Shown piece by piece: positions 49,601-60,556 of a stretch of DNA of 64,000 nt (positions are counted from its first letter, which is position 1; each line of letters starts with the position of its first letter). The notes beneath the pieces are model-generated. The model had not been told where the DNA came from. It was given only the letters and a program-made list of their open reading frames with translations, and ran no database searches. A program made the translations under genes and the position numbers. This DNA comes from Chrysoporthe austroafricana (taxonomy: Eukaryota; Ascomycota; Sordariomycetes; Diaporthales; Cryphonectriaceae): assembly GCA_001051155.2 (NCBI GenBank), contig JYIP02000003.1, positions 5,518,001 to 5,582,000 of the forward strand, given 5' to 3'.

Positions 49601-50021
49601 CCTAGTCTGAACCGCGCCATCACGCCCCACCAGACGGGCAGGCACCCTATTCCTGTCCCACCAGGCTCTCCCGAGGTCCTGGTCCTGGTCCTGGCCACAC
49701 ACACACATGCTAGCTAAGAGTGTTTTTGTCCTTGATTGCGTGTGCTTGAATATATTTCACGAGCGAGCCAAACCTGAACACCAACTGCGGCTGATTTACA
49801 ATGGATATGGGAGGCGAACTCATGCATGGTGCAGTTTTTGTATGAGAACAGTTGCCGTTGGTAACATACTACGTACGCTTCGTACATTGATTGAATCCAT
49901 GGCTGGCCTGGTCTCCCGTGTCCCCGTCTGTCTTAATACTTCTTTGTGCCACTGTCTACTATTACGACACCAGCAGCTGCTGGCCTTCTCTTACAGCGCA
50001 GGCGGACCTGACTCGGGCTGT
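49601..50021. other. Convergent 3' interval, regulator 1 / SDR
   Basis: 421 bases between two stop codons. It has short CCTGGT repeats and a CA run near 49,685-49,710. No gene recognised; it probably holds both 3' untranslated regions. Confidence 0.4.
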
Positions 50022-50975
50022 CTATACGAAACAGGTTCCACCGTTTGCGCAGACCGTTGATCCGGTGACCCATCGGGAACCCTCCTCGCAGAGGAATGCC
50101 ACGATTGGGACAATGTCGTCTACCTCGCCGACCCTGGGCGCTGCCGGGGTAGATTTGATCATGTGGTCACTGCCGGCAGCCGCGTCGGCTGGGGTGGCGC
50201 TGTGTGCCATGGGCCGTCATCATCAGCCTTGTACATTGACGGCAAAACAGGTTGGAAGTCAAGGGTGGGGGGACTAGGGGTACCAGTCCTGGTATGCACT
50301 CACTTCCACATCTCGGTGGCTACGGGACCCGGGTTCACGGCGTTGATGGTGATGCCGTATTTGTGGCCCAGCTCCACAGCCAACGTCCGGGAAAGACTCT
50401 CCATGCATGCCTTGGAGGCGCTGTAGGCAGACTGCATCGGCCATCCTACGTCCCACCGCGGTCGTCAGCCTCAGATGGCGAACAGGGAGGGAGTCTGGTG
50501 GGCAGTGGCCGGTTCCGTTACCTTGACGTGCGCAGACGCTTGATAGGTTGACGATCCTGCCGCCCTTGGATAGGTAGGGTAGGCAGCTCTTGATGAGGAA
50601 CATGGGGAAGCGGACGTTGGTGTAGAAGACCTTGTCGAAGTGCTCGAGGGTGATGTCCTCGAGGAAGAGCTCGTCGCCGGCGCCGGCGTTGTTGACGATG
50701 ATGTCGATGCGGCGGTGGTGGCCCCCACCACCAAACGCACCGAGGGCGGCCGCGACGACCTTCTGGGGCGCCTCGGGGTCCATGCAGTCTGCCTGGAGCG
50801 CCACCGCGGCCGAGCCGGCCGACCGGATGGCCTGCACCACCTCGTCGGCCCGGGACGACGCGGACGCGTAGGTGAGGAGGACCTTTGCGCCGCGCCTCCC
50901 TAGCTCCTTCGCGATGCCGGCCCCGATGCCGCGGGATCCCCCCGTCACGATGGCTACTTTGTCCTGTAACGACAT
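50022..50975 (-). CDS. Short-chain dehydrogenase/reductase (classical SDR)
   Basis: NAD(P)(H)-dependent interconversion of an alcohol and a carbonyl. Exons 50,975-50,522, 50,445-50,304 and 50,199-50,022 join in frame to 257 residues, typical for a classical SDR. The Rossmann motif TGGSRGIG is at 11-18 and NNAG at 95-98. The catalytic Ser is 145 or 146 (NLSS), with Tyr159-x3-Lys163 (YSASK). VNPGPVATEMW follows, and the usual end GSTVCANGG. The nearest upstream in-frame Met (51,026) would add an unlikely leader, so MSLQDKVAIVTGG is preferred. The third acceptor is chosen because the nearer AG leads into a stop. It shares a divergent promoter with the copper amine oxidase, which suggests it acts on the aldehyde that enzyme produces (inference). 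Confidence 0.88.
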
Positions 50976-51958
50976 GGCAGTGATGCGCAGGTCGAGGTGG
51001 GCGAGGCGATATGTGGCCAGTCTCAAAAATCAAACGTTAGCTACCCAGGCAGAGGCAAAACGTGGGGAGGAGGCGGCTGCTGCGAAGGGGGGACAGGAAG
51101 ACGTAGGATGAGAGGCCAACGGGAGGGATGTGCTGGAGGGAGGAGGCGCTGGAGGTCCTGCGATGAAGAAAGACCTACACAGTATACAGTAGTAGGCAAT
51201 TGGCTGAGCGTACTTCGTAATTGCTGAGGAGCCTCCATCGCGGCTCAGTGTGTCCCGCGATGCCAACATTTTTGATAGCGGCGGCTAAATAAAGCCGTAT
51301 TGGGCTAGAGGCGGCGGGTATCGTGGATCCCTCTAGCAGCCGTACCTACTATGTACTTAGCGACTGAAACATAGCGGCCGCGGCCCCGAGAAGATTAGAT
51401 AGGGCTGCGTATACAGTAGGTCGGTAGATCATTGCCACTCCTGTTTCCTAGCCCGCGCATACTTCACACTATACAGTATAGTATATACTGTACACACAAT
51501 GGCGCGCGACTCTTGCCTCTTTCAGCACTGACTGTGGCCTCCGTTTCCGGCACAGTCGCGAGTGCTGACAGTGGCCAGCCTAACCCACCAGACGCCCCAC
51601 CACCACTACCCACATAGGCAAGAGTCGCGCGCGATCCACTGCCCCTTTGGATAGAACGCAGACCTCGCCGCCGCTGCCTACTATGTATCTGGGTAGAGTG
51701 CATCGACGAGGTCGGTGGCCTTTATCGCGGCCACGGCATGCATGCACATTCGTGGCCTACACAAGTCACGAGCCTAGTACGGCCTGGCATCAGACGATCC
51801 GGCGGGGACCCAAGACAAGACTGTCCGCTTCGTAGCCACGGCGAGCCGCGAGAGCATGGTATATCAAATACATGGCATACCGCTCTCCTTTTCTTGACCA
51901 GCCAAGTTGTGATGCTCCCTCGACCACTCACTCCTCACTCACACTCTCTCCCGCCATC
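50976..51958. promoter_or_regulatory. Divergent promoter region: SDR (-) / copper amine oxidase (+)
   Basis: A 983-base interval. It holds a perfect 9-3-9 inverted repeat TACAGTATA-GTA-TATACTGTA (51,472-51,492), with further TATACAGTA words near 51,183 and 51,412. It also has a 17-bp perfect inverted repeat with arms 51,502-51,518 and 51,616-51,632 (GCGCGCGACTCTTGCCT and its complement), with nested arms CAGCACT / AGTGCTG. Confidence 0.6.
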
Positions 51959-54113
51959 ATGACTCCCTCAAGCCCTCACCCATTCGACACCCTCACCCCA
52001 GCCGAGATCAAGCTGGCTGTGTCCGTATTGGAGCATGCGTTTCCCGGCGTCCCCCTGCGGTACAAGCGTATTGACGTCCTGGAGCCCATCAAGAAGCAGG
52101 TAGTCCCTTACCTAGAGGCCGAGCGACAAGAGCTCCCTCTTCCCGAGAAGCCAGCACGTCTCCTCTTCTCCTACTTCCACCGAAGGGATACCGGAGGTTT
52201 CTTCAAAGCCGTACTCAATGTCGACACCCGGTCGCCAGTCTACATCAAGGAGCTGCCAAAGGATATCCAGGTATGCCCCCTCCTCCCTCCTCCTCTCCTG
52301 CCCGCCAATTCAGTATCGACTCACAGCCTGTCCAGGGCCCTGCCGATGTTGATGAGCTCATCGAGATCGAGGAAGCCTGCATGAAGCACCCGGCTGTGCT
52401 GGCCGAGATCGAGAAGATGAAGCTCCCAAAAGGCTACACCGTCTGCAACGACCCCTGGATCTACGGCACCGACAGCGACGACGAGACCCGCCGCCTCGCC
52501 CAGTGCTACATGTACATCATCGAGGTGGACCACCCGGAATCCAACCACTACTCGCTTCCCTGCACCTTCTCTCCTGTCTTCGACCAGGTAAGCAAGGAGT
52601 TGATCCGGATCGACCACCTCCCCACCGGCGTAGACGCCTCATCCAGGCCTACGCAGCCATGGAAGCCGGTCAAGTGTGTCCAATACGCCCATGACCTGAT
52701 CGACGAGCCCCTCCGCACCGACCTCAAGCCCTATATTGTCCGCCAGCCCGAGGGACCCTCCTTCTCCGTCAACGGCCAGGAGGTTTACTGGCAGAAGTGG
52801 CGCTTCCGGGTTGGATTCAACAACCGAGACGGTCTAGTCCTGTACAACCTCACCTACGACGGCCGTCCAACCTTTTACCGTCTCTCCATGTCCGAGATGA
52901 CTGTGCCGTATGGCGGTGAGTGCTGCCTTCCTGCGAGCTGCCCAGGGCGAGCCATGCAATCCTAACTAACGACCTTTTTTTTGTTTCCTTTCCCCCCAAC
53001 GAAGACCCCCGCAAGCCCTACCACCGAAAGCAGGCCTTTGATGCGGGAGACGTCGGTTTCGGCATCACCGCCAACCAGCTGGCTCTCGGTTGCGACTGCT
53101 TGGGACACATCAAGTATTTCGACGGGTATCGTACCGACTCCAAGGGCAACCCCGTGCTGCTGAAGAACGTCATCTGCATGCACGAGCAAGACAACGGGCT
53201 CCAGTACAAGCACACCAACTACCGAAACAACGTCAGCACCATCGTGCGCAACCGCGAGCTCGTCCTGCAGATGATCTGTACCGTCTCCAACTACGAGTAC
53301 GTCCTGGCCTGGATCCTCGACCAGGCTGGTAACATCGAGCACGAGGTCCGCGCCACGGGTATCCTGTCCACCATGCCCATCGACAATGAGGACGGCGCCA
53401 AGGTCCCGTGGGGCACTAACGTCGGCCCGGGGGTCATGGCCGCCTACCACCAGCACCTGTTCTCCCTGCGCATCGACCCTGCCATTGACGGCCACGACAA
53501 CACGCTCTTCTACGAAGAGAGCGTGCCACTGCCCGTGGGTGCCGCCAACCGGTTCGGCATGGGCTACATCACCAAGCAGACTGTCCTCAGGAAGGCCGGC
53601 CACGCCGACCTCGCCGTGGACAAGAACCGCGTCTTCAAGATCCGCAACGACAGCAAGATCAACGACACGTCCCGCAAGCCGGTTGCCTACAAGCTCCACG
53701 CCGCCCCCAGCCAGATGCTGCTCGCGAGCCAGGGCTCGTTCGCCCGTAGGCGCGCCAGGTTCGCCGAGCACGCCATCTGGGTGACGCGGTACCGGGACGA
53801 CGAGCTCTACGCGGCCGGCGAGTTCACGAACCAGAGCCGCAGGGACACGGGGCTCACCGAGTGGGCATCGCGCGGGGACGACGTGGAGAATACGGACATC
53901 GTGGTCTGGCACACGTTCGGCCTGACCCACAACCCGAGGCCCGAGGACTTCCCCGTCATGCCCGCCGAGCGCATCAGCGTGATGCTGCGGCCGGATGGCT
54001 TCTTCACCAAGAACCCGGCCCTGGATGTGCCCCCCAGCACGCAGCGCTTCAACCAGTCGACCCTTTATGAGGATGTGGCCTGCTGCAGTGGCACACCAAG
54101 CCTGAAACTTTAA
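51959..54113 (+). CDS. Copper/topaquinone amine oxidase
   Basis: Oxidises a primary amine to aldehyde with release of ammonia and hydrogen peroxide. Exons 51,959-52,270, 52,336-52,915 and 53,005-54,113 join in frame to 666 residues, the normal length. The order is N2/N3 domains, then the C-terminal catalytic domain. The catalytic base Asp310 lies in AFDAGDVGFG, and the topaquinone precursor Tyr394 in TVSNYEY. Copper ligands are His446 and His448 (HQHLF) plus the later His in TFGLTHNPRPEDFPVMP. All key residues are present, so it should be active. Fungal members are often peroxisomal; this one ends SLKL, not a clear PTS1 tripeptide. No signal peptide, so it is probably intracellular. The start MTPSSPHPFD lies just after a CT-rich leader. 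Confidence 0.95.
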
Positions 54114-54557
54114 GATCTGGTGATGTCGATGCAGTTCTGAATTTTAAGTTGCTGGTTGACAGGTTTGATCCGGGGGGACAGCCGTTGTATATGAATCCGA
54201 TTTTGCTCGATAACAGCCAGGGTGCTTTATTTGTTATCTTGTTAGATCACGAAGCTGTATATATGAATTCAGGATGAGACTCCAGTGTGTATGATGAAGA
54301 AAAAAGTATAAAAAAAAAACAATAGACAAAAAAAACACACACGTTTTGTATTACATGAGCGGTCGTTCATTGCAATTGAGATCCGTGATAACCCTACAAC
54401 CCATCTATGGACATCTCGACGAGTGTGATCATGGAATGCGTCAAGTTTAGGGGGGGAGGGCGCTTCTGACAAGCCGTAGCTGCCGTGGTTGGTTCGGGGC
54501 TCAAGCGGGCAAACGAGAGACCCACCCACACACGCACACACACACACACAGAAACAC
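54114..54557. other. Convergent 3' interval with CA repeat
   Basis: 444 bases between the stop codons of the copper amine oxidase and regulator 2. It contains A-rich tracts near 54,300-54,335 and a CA/CG-CA repeat at about 54,528-54,550. No gene recognised. Confidence 0.5.
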
Positions 54558-55173
54558 TCAGCACAAGATCAGATCCCAGCCCATCTCGTGCAGGACGCTC
54601 CACCAGGCCCTGCGGCGCCCGACGGCCCCCCGCCTCCGCTGCCAGATCATCAGCAGGGCGTCGCGGGCGCGGGCGATGCTGCCGATGCCAAAGGCGCGGT
54701 CCATGACGGCCAGGCGCTCCAGGACGAGGGACTGCCTGGCCTCGTCGTCGAGCTCGGCACCGGCCAGGAACAGCGACACGGTCAGGGCGGCGAACTCGCA
54801 GTGCGCGCCGAGGGGCGTCTCGGCGAGCATCTCGAGGCGGCCGTCGAGCGCCCGCACCCTGGTGTACGGCACCCGGGACCCGAGGGCCTGCCATTCATCG
54901 TCGCTGAGGTGGTGGTGGTGGGCGGTACGTGCGTGCGCCAGGACAGAGTGTAGGAAGACGAAGGCGGCATAGCGGATCCGCTGGGCCACGAACAGCAGCC
55001 GGCTGATCTGGGAGACGGTGACGCCACTGGAGGGGGACATATAGAGGTCTGTTTGGATGTTGGGCGTTCCAAGGAGCCCGATACTGTGATAATATTTTGA
55101 CGTTGGTCAATACAAACATATGCCAGGATCGTGTGCTCGAGATTAAGGGATTCTAGCTATAGGACATGAATAA

Positions 55174-55213
<40 letters not shown>

Positions 55214-56633
55214 GCCAACTCGCTGGGGTCAGAAAGAAGCTCTGCCTGAGATGTTGCAGATACTGCTTCTATGCACAAGAAAGGGCAGGTTTGATGGGTA
55301 ACCAGAAACAAAGTTGATACCACCATGGAATGCCTATATAAGATTTGCTAAAATGATGGTTGCATATATATAGGTGAATGTTGAGGGTGTAATGGGGCAA
55401 GGAGAGAGTAGTTCAGCTCCAGGCCGGTGTGTCGAGAGATAATCGGCGGCGCCGTGGCCTCTCTCTCTCTAGGAATAGACATTCGGTCTTAAAAAATACA
55501 CTTACATCTTGTCTAGCCGCTAGGATAAAGCCTCAAATCTAGTCACCTCTTGCCTTTCGACAAGACCAACGAGGTTCGATATGGCATGGCAGCATATAAG
55601 AAGGTGGTGGGCGCAACCCGAGTATACATCCAAGGAGAAGGTCAAAGATGCCACAGTGTCTGCGCCTTCATCAGCTTGGTTGGCTGCTTGCTTTCTCACG
55701 TCATAAATTCCTGATGTGATGCGGTGATAGCGTAGACTGTGCTTAGAGTTAGCAGCATTCATGGGAGTTTGGGGAAACGTTCGCGTGGGAGACGGCATAG
55801 TACAAGCTGGCTAAGTATTGACCACTCTCAAGCTCCAACGAGCCAATCCCTCCACGCGACTGTAGCAGACGGTCCAGGCCATCGAGATGGCATCGCCAAT
55901 AGCTAACGCTGGCCCTGATGATTTCGTACTTGCAAAGAAGGACTGTTGTGAAAAGCGTGTCGTCGTCGGCCCTGACAGCAGGCGCTGTACCATCTGCGCC
56001 CGCGTCGAGGGACCTGGAAAGCCACCTGACAGCTTGAAGGTAGAAGTCCGCGGCTGTGATGGAGAGGCCGATGCGTGTATCCGGGTCTGATCTCCGTGCC
56101 TGATGGCAAGCTGCCACAGCACATATGGCCTTCCGCAGTCCGGCGGAAGCAAGAGCCCGGGGCAGGAACAGGCGTCTCAGCGGGTTGGATGCCCCCGAGT
56201 CCACGTTCAGGAGGTACCTGGCTCCTTGCTCGTCGAGGTATAGTAGATGATAGAAGTCCTGACCAGAGAAATGGGCGAAGGCACTCACTGTCGGCGGCAA
56301 GCGCAAGCCACCCGCAAGGTCAAGGAAATCTGCCTCTGGCGTGCGCGGGAGTGGCTTCGTCGCATCATCTTCAACGTTCTGTCTCTGGCAGCGAACCACC
56401 CGGGCAACGGGGAGAGTCTTCGGCGGCTTGCGGCGTCGTTGTACGGTCTGCGAGACGAACAGCTGCTGGTACCCCTCACACCGGATGCCGCGGTTGGCGC
56501 AGTTCACGCACGTTGGTCGACCCTGGTCGCACTTTTTACGTCTCCGCTTGCAAGTCACGCATCCGTTACGGCTCCAGGTGGAAGGTGGCCCCTTGGTAGG
56601 ACCTAGGGTTGGGCCAGAGGGCTGATGAGCCAT
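54558..56633 (-). CDS. Zn2Cys6 transcription factor (regulator 2) with in-frame amber codon
   Basis: The N-terminal zinc cluster has Cys25, 28, 35, 42, 45 and 52 (NGCVTCKRRRKKCDQGRP, TCVNCANRGIRC), followed by a fungal-specific TF domain (ASAGLRKAICAVAACHQ; LDGLDRLLQSRGG; CHAISNLVGLVERQ; ending VLHEMGWDLILC). The best model has three exons: 56,633-55,804, 55,736-55,506 and 55,083-54,558, which join in phase to 528 codons. A TAG stands in frame at 55,522-55,520, five codons before a strong GTAAGT donor. Either the gene is recently broken, or an alternative splice (GAG|GTGACT to a CAG|ATCAGC acceptor near 55,007) skips it at the cost of about 40 residues. The second intron, about 420 bases, is long for a fungus and holds a GTT repeat. 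It is divergent from the amidase. Confidence 0.78.
55174..55214 (+). repeat. GTT microsatellite in regulator 2 intron
   Basis: About 13 consecutive TGT/GTT triplets. They lie inside the proposed second intron of regulator 2. On the coding strand of that gene this is an AAC run. Confidence 0.9.
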
Positions 56634-57102
56634 CTCAGCTGATGGCAGTGGTCTTTCTGGGCACTCCCGTCTGCAATTAGGTCGCGTTTTTCTCGGACGG
56701 GATTCGTACGTTTCTTATCAAAAGGCGAAGACCTGGCTACCATGTCACATAATTTCCTTGTCAGCCACGCTGCCCAGATAGAGCCGGCTGGCGGGTCTAC
56801 AGTGTGTGCAGTCTACTTTCATACTTTGAAGCACTTGAAGTACTAGATATATTGCCGGGGCCGACCCCTGGGGGTGTGTACCTAGGTATACGGGCAGTGG
56901 TCGCTAATTACTTAACACAGTAGAAGAGGGGCAGGAGGTACCGGGGTGACACGACGTGCGCGTGCCGTAAAGGATACCAACTCGTACAAAAGGAATTATA
57001 ACCGTACGTGGGTAGCACATAGATTCCTACCTACCTACCTATACAGCATGGTACCCCGTCGAGCACCTCTTTCAGTAAAATCCAATCGTCCCTCAGCTCA
57101 CC
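56634..57102. promoter_or_regulatory. Divergent promoter region: regulator 2 (-) / amidase (+)
   Basis: 469 bases between start codons pointing apart. It contains an exact TACCTAGGTA palindrome at 56,879-56,888 and a CCTACCTACCTACC run near 57,028-57,041. Shared control of regulator and enzyme is likely (inference). Confidence 0.55.
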
Positions 57103-58922
57103 ATGTTGTGCACCGCCGAACACGTCACTCCTCACTTCCAGGAACGCATCAAAGCTGCCCTTTCAATACGAGACCAGAGTCTGCCGCCTGGCTCTATACT
57201 CTCGCCTCCCCCCGCAGCTGATCTCCTTGATGTGACGGGTGTGCCTAGATCCTGCGGCCTGCTAAGCGAGTGGGAGCTTGAGATCACCGAGAAATACGAT
57301 GCCACGGCTCTCGTCGGGCTCCTGGCCGCGCAAAAGATGACGGCAGTTGACCTGCTGAAGGCGTTCCAGAAGCGAGCGTCCATCGCACAACAACTGGTAC
57401 AGAGCCTGCAATCTCTCTCTCCCTCTCTTTCTCTCCATTGCGCTTCGCTCTTCAGGGTTGTGTCATTCTCACTCACGTGCAGGACAGACAAGTTGTCTCT
57501 GCGAGCTCGTCCCCGAGGCCCTCGACCAAGCCCGTGCCGCTGATGACTATATCCAGCGGACGGGAAAGACCCTGGGACCGCTTCACGGCCTGCCCATCTC
57601 GTGCAAGGAGCAGATCTCAGTGGGGGGCCGCCGAACCAATTGTGGGTTTGTGGCATGGATAGACAACATGGCGGAGCGAGACGCGAATCTGATCACCAGC
57701 CTCAAATCCCTCGGGGCCATCATCTTCGCCCGCACCACCCAACCGCAGTCCCTGATGCATGTCGAGACCTCCAATAACATCTACAGAGAGACTGTGAACC
57801 CGAGGAACCGTCTGTTGACCGCAGGGAGGAGTACTGGTGGCGAGGCAGCCTTGATGGTGCTCTGTGGCACTCCTCTTGGAATCGGTGGGGACATCGGAGG
57901 CTCGATCCGCGCTCCCGCGGGCCAGAACGGGGTGAGTCGTCTCCCAGACCAGGAGCCACACGGCATCGACTTTGGGGGGGGGGGCTCCTCGGGACTAACC
58001 CACATCATACAAGCTATGGGGCTTCAAACCCAGCGTGGGCCGCTACAGCGGCTTGGGCGCCGTCGTGCCATGGCCAGGCTGCGATTCGATTTCTGGCACG
58101 GTTGGTCCCCTGGCTCGGACGCTCCGAGATCTTGACCTGATCCAGAGAGTGTATTCCCTCTGCAAGCCCTGGCGGGACGACCCGTCCATCCTGCCGTACC
58201 CCGTCTCCATCTCCACGGCGGCGCCGCTGGATCGACCGTTGCGAGTAGGCATCATCCGCGAGGACGGCGTCGTGAATCCGCTGCCACCGGTACAGCTTGT
58301 CATCGAGGATGTTGCCAAGAAACTATCCGCCAGTCCCTTGATCCAGATTTGCCAGTTTACCCCTCTCCAACACGACAAAGCGTGGCAGATCATCTCGGCT
58401 AATTATTTGGAGGGCGGCGGCGGCGAGAAGATAAAGGAGATTTGCGCGCAGAGCGGAGAGGGACTGAGACCACTGACGGCTTGGGTCATAGCGGAGTGCC
58501 AAAAGAACGAGGCGCTCGTTGCAAGTACCCCTCAGGGACGCAAGGAGGCCAGAGACAGGTTCCGCGAGCTCCACAGCGCACATTGGAATGCTGCCAACGT
58601 GGATGTCGTCATCAGCCCCGTCGCCCCGAGCGTGGCCCTGCCCCTGAATACCTCGCGCTACTGGCCGTACACTGCTGTCTGGAACCTGCTCGACTACCCA
58701 GCCCTTGCCTTCCCGGCGTCAGAGTTGATTGGCGGGTACAGCAAAGACCTGAGGTCCATCTCGTACACCCCTAAGAACGGGATCGAGGAGGATCTCTTCA
58801 GTAATTACGACCCTGAAGTTGCGCAGAAGCTGCCCACCGGGCTGCAGGTGGTCGCCAAGAAATGGATGGACAGTGAATGTATGGCTGCTGCGCAAATCAT
58901 CGAACTGGCTCTCAAGGAGTAA
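57103..58922 (+). CDS. Amidase signature family hydrolase
   Basis: Hydrolyses an amide to acid plus amine or ammonia. Exons 57,103-57,396, 57,488-57,931 and 58,014-58,922 join in frame to 548 residues. The amidase-signature triad is complete: Lys138 (PISCKEQ), cis-Ser213 (GRSTGGE) and nucleophile Ser237 (GGDIGGSIRAPA). The spacings of 75 and 24 equal those of mammalian fatty acid amide hydrolase. LHGLPISCKEQ and GFKPSVGRYS are family hallmarks, and the C-terminus has PTGLQVVAKKW. The second exon starts at the second AG (57,486-57,487), because only that acceptor keeps the frame. No signal peptide. It resembles fungal general amidases such as acetamidase; the substrate cannot be read from sequence. 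Confidence 0.93.
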
Positions 58923-60556
58923 CTCGTAAGGAAATTATATAGCATTGTTACGAGTCTACCTAGGTAGTCCTCAAGTTGCCCTCGGTGATATTATCCCACT
59001 AGCGCGTTGGCGTTCTGGACACTCGCTTCTTGCCCTCGCTCCCTCTCGTGTTGTTGAATGGGCTCTTGTGAACGTCCTCCTACGCAATCTAGTCTTGCCA
59101 GGTCGGCCACCCATTTGTTGTCTGCTGGCCCCACTGTAGCCTGCGCTACTTTAGGGTACATGCCAGCTGAGCATCCCGACTCGACTCCGTGGGCTATTGC
59201 TCGCGATCATAGTAGCTGTAGAATCCAGCTAATTCCATATATAGTGCGTTACCTTCTGATAAAACCCCTGTTTCTCTCGATTACCATTTTCGTCATTTTT
59301 TAGTATCGACTTATCGAGGCGGTCTAGTATCAACTGGCTTCCCAAGCTTATGAAATTTATTGCCCTTGAAATTCTCTTTTCTATCCTCTTTTGGGCTAAA
59401 TAGGCGCCTGCCGCCTGTGGGCCCGGCCCTGGTATAGGCAACAAACTGCCGGATATTAGAATTTCTTGGGCAGTTTTCTAGTTATAGCAGGGCCACGCTG
59501 TAATTAGAAAATTCAGATAAGCGCATTGTACATGAATGAAATGGAGGCCAAAACACCGAAACGAGGCTCACGATGAGGAATTTGATTGGCTGTGAAGAGG
59601 ACCCCTGGTATGTATCGCAGAGGTCCGCTGCGGTGGATGATTAGGGATACGTACTGTATGTGTGGGGAGTAATTCTGAGAGGTTGCTATGTCAGCCACCC
59701 AATGAAGAACACAAGACTAACATCGACACTCCTACCAAAAGTACGACCTGACTGCTCAGATGGATGGGCCAGCCGTCGGACCGAGCGGAAACCAGATCAA
59801 AAAGGCTGAAATGGTAGGTAGGTTGGAACTTACGATCTGTTACTCACTACCACCATATTACTTAACGGCTGGCTTTCTTGGTGAGTACCTAGGTAGTGAG
59901 GTCAATGGGCGGTTGCCGAGGGACACAGAGAAACTCTAATCTATCTAACCTCCTATGGTAAACTTGACCTTATCTTGTGCCTCATACTACATACATAGTA
60001 AGGAGATATCGACTGAAGCTCGACACATGCCGCCTCCTGACCTAGTGGCGGATACTATGTCCTGCACGTAGGGTAACGCGCTAAACCCTTTTCGGTCCTG
60101 ACTGCCGCCCTTTATCATCCCCAGGAAGAAAGTCATGGGCCAAGCGTCGTCAGGACTCCTCAAGACGGATGATTGGCATCCATGCGAGAGATCCGGGCAG
60201 CCTGATGCAGATGACCTCAGAGCGGGGCGAGCCTGCTGCGCTGCTACGTCAAACAACATCAAAGCCTTGGTGCTGAGTCTGTTGACGTAACAAGATCAAG
60301 CGAAGGATTCAGGAAAACGGTAAGAGGGCCGAGTGGATTTGTGAATCTACTTGTCATATACAAAGTAAAAAAACGTAAGTATCCAGGCCCCGCAGCACAC
60401 CCTCCCAGCTGCTCCGCGTGCCCATGTGCGTCAAGGATGTCGGGGCGGCTGCTCAGAGATACGTAGAGTATAACATGTCCGCTCCCACACCCCCCACCCC
60501 CCTCCACAACGGCGCTTAAGTCGTTATGTGTGCAAAGTGAGTTTTTTTTTTTTTTA
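58923..60556. other. Long intergenic interval with two ACCTAGGT palindromes
   Basis: About 1.6 kb with no gene I can support. TACCTAGGTA occurs at 58,957-58,966 and 59,886-59,895. The part from 59,220 to 59,520 is more AT-rich than its flanks and may be an old repeat. A 14-T tract (60,542-60,555) lies directly behind the RidA-like stop codon. Confidence 0.5.

Noticed and set aside
52962..53930. 322-codon minus-strand frame, one of the longest in the window
   Set aside because: It lies wholly antisense to the copper amine oxidase; Val/Gly/Asp-rich composition is the expected mirror of a GC-rich coding strand.
59229..59444. 71-codon minus frame in a slightly AT-rich patch
   Set aside because: No recognisable domain, no splice partners, and the patch looks like an old non-coding repeat.
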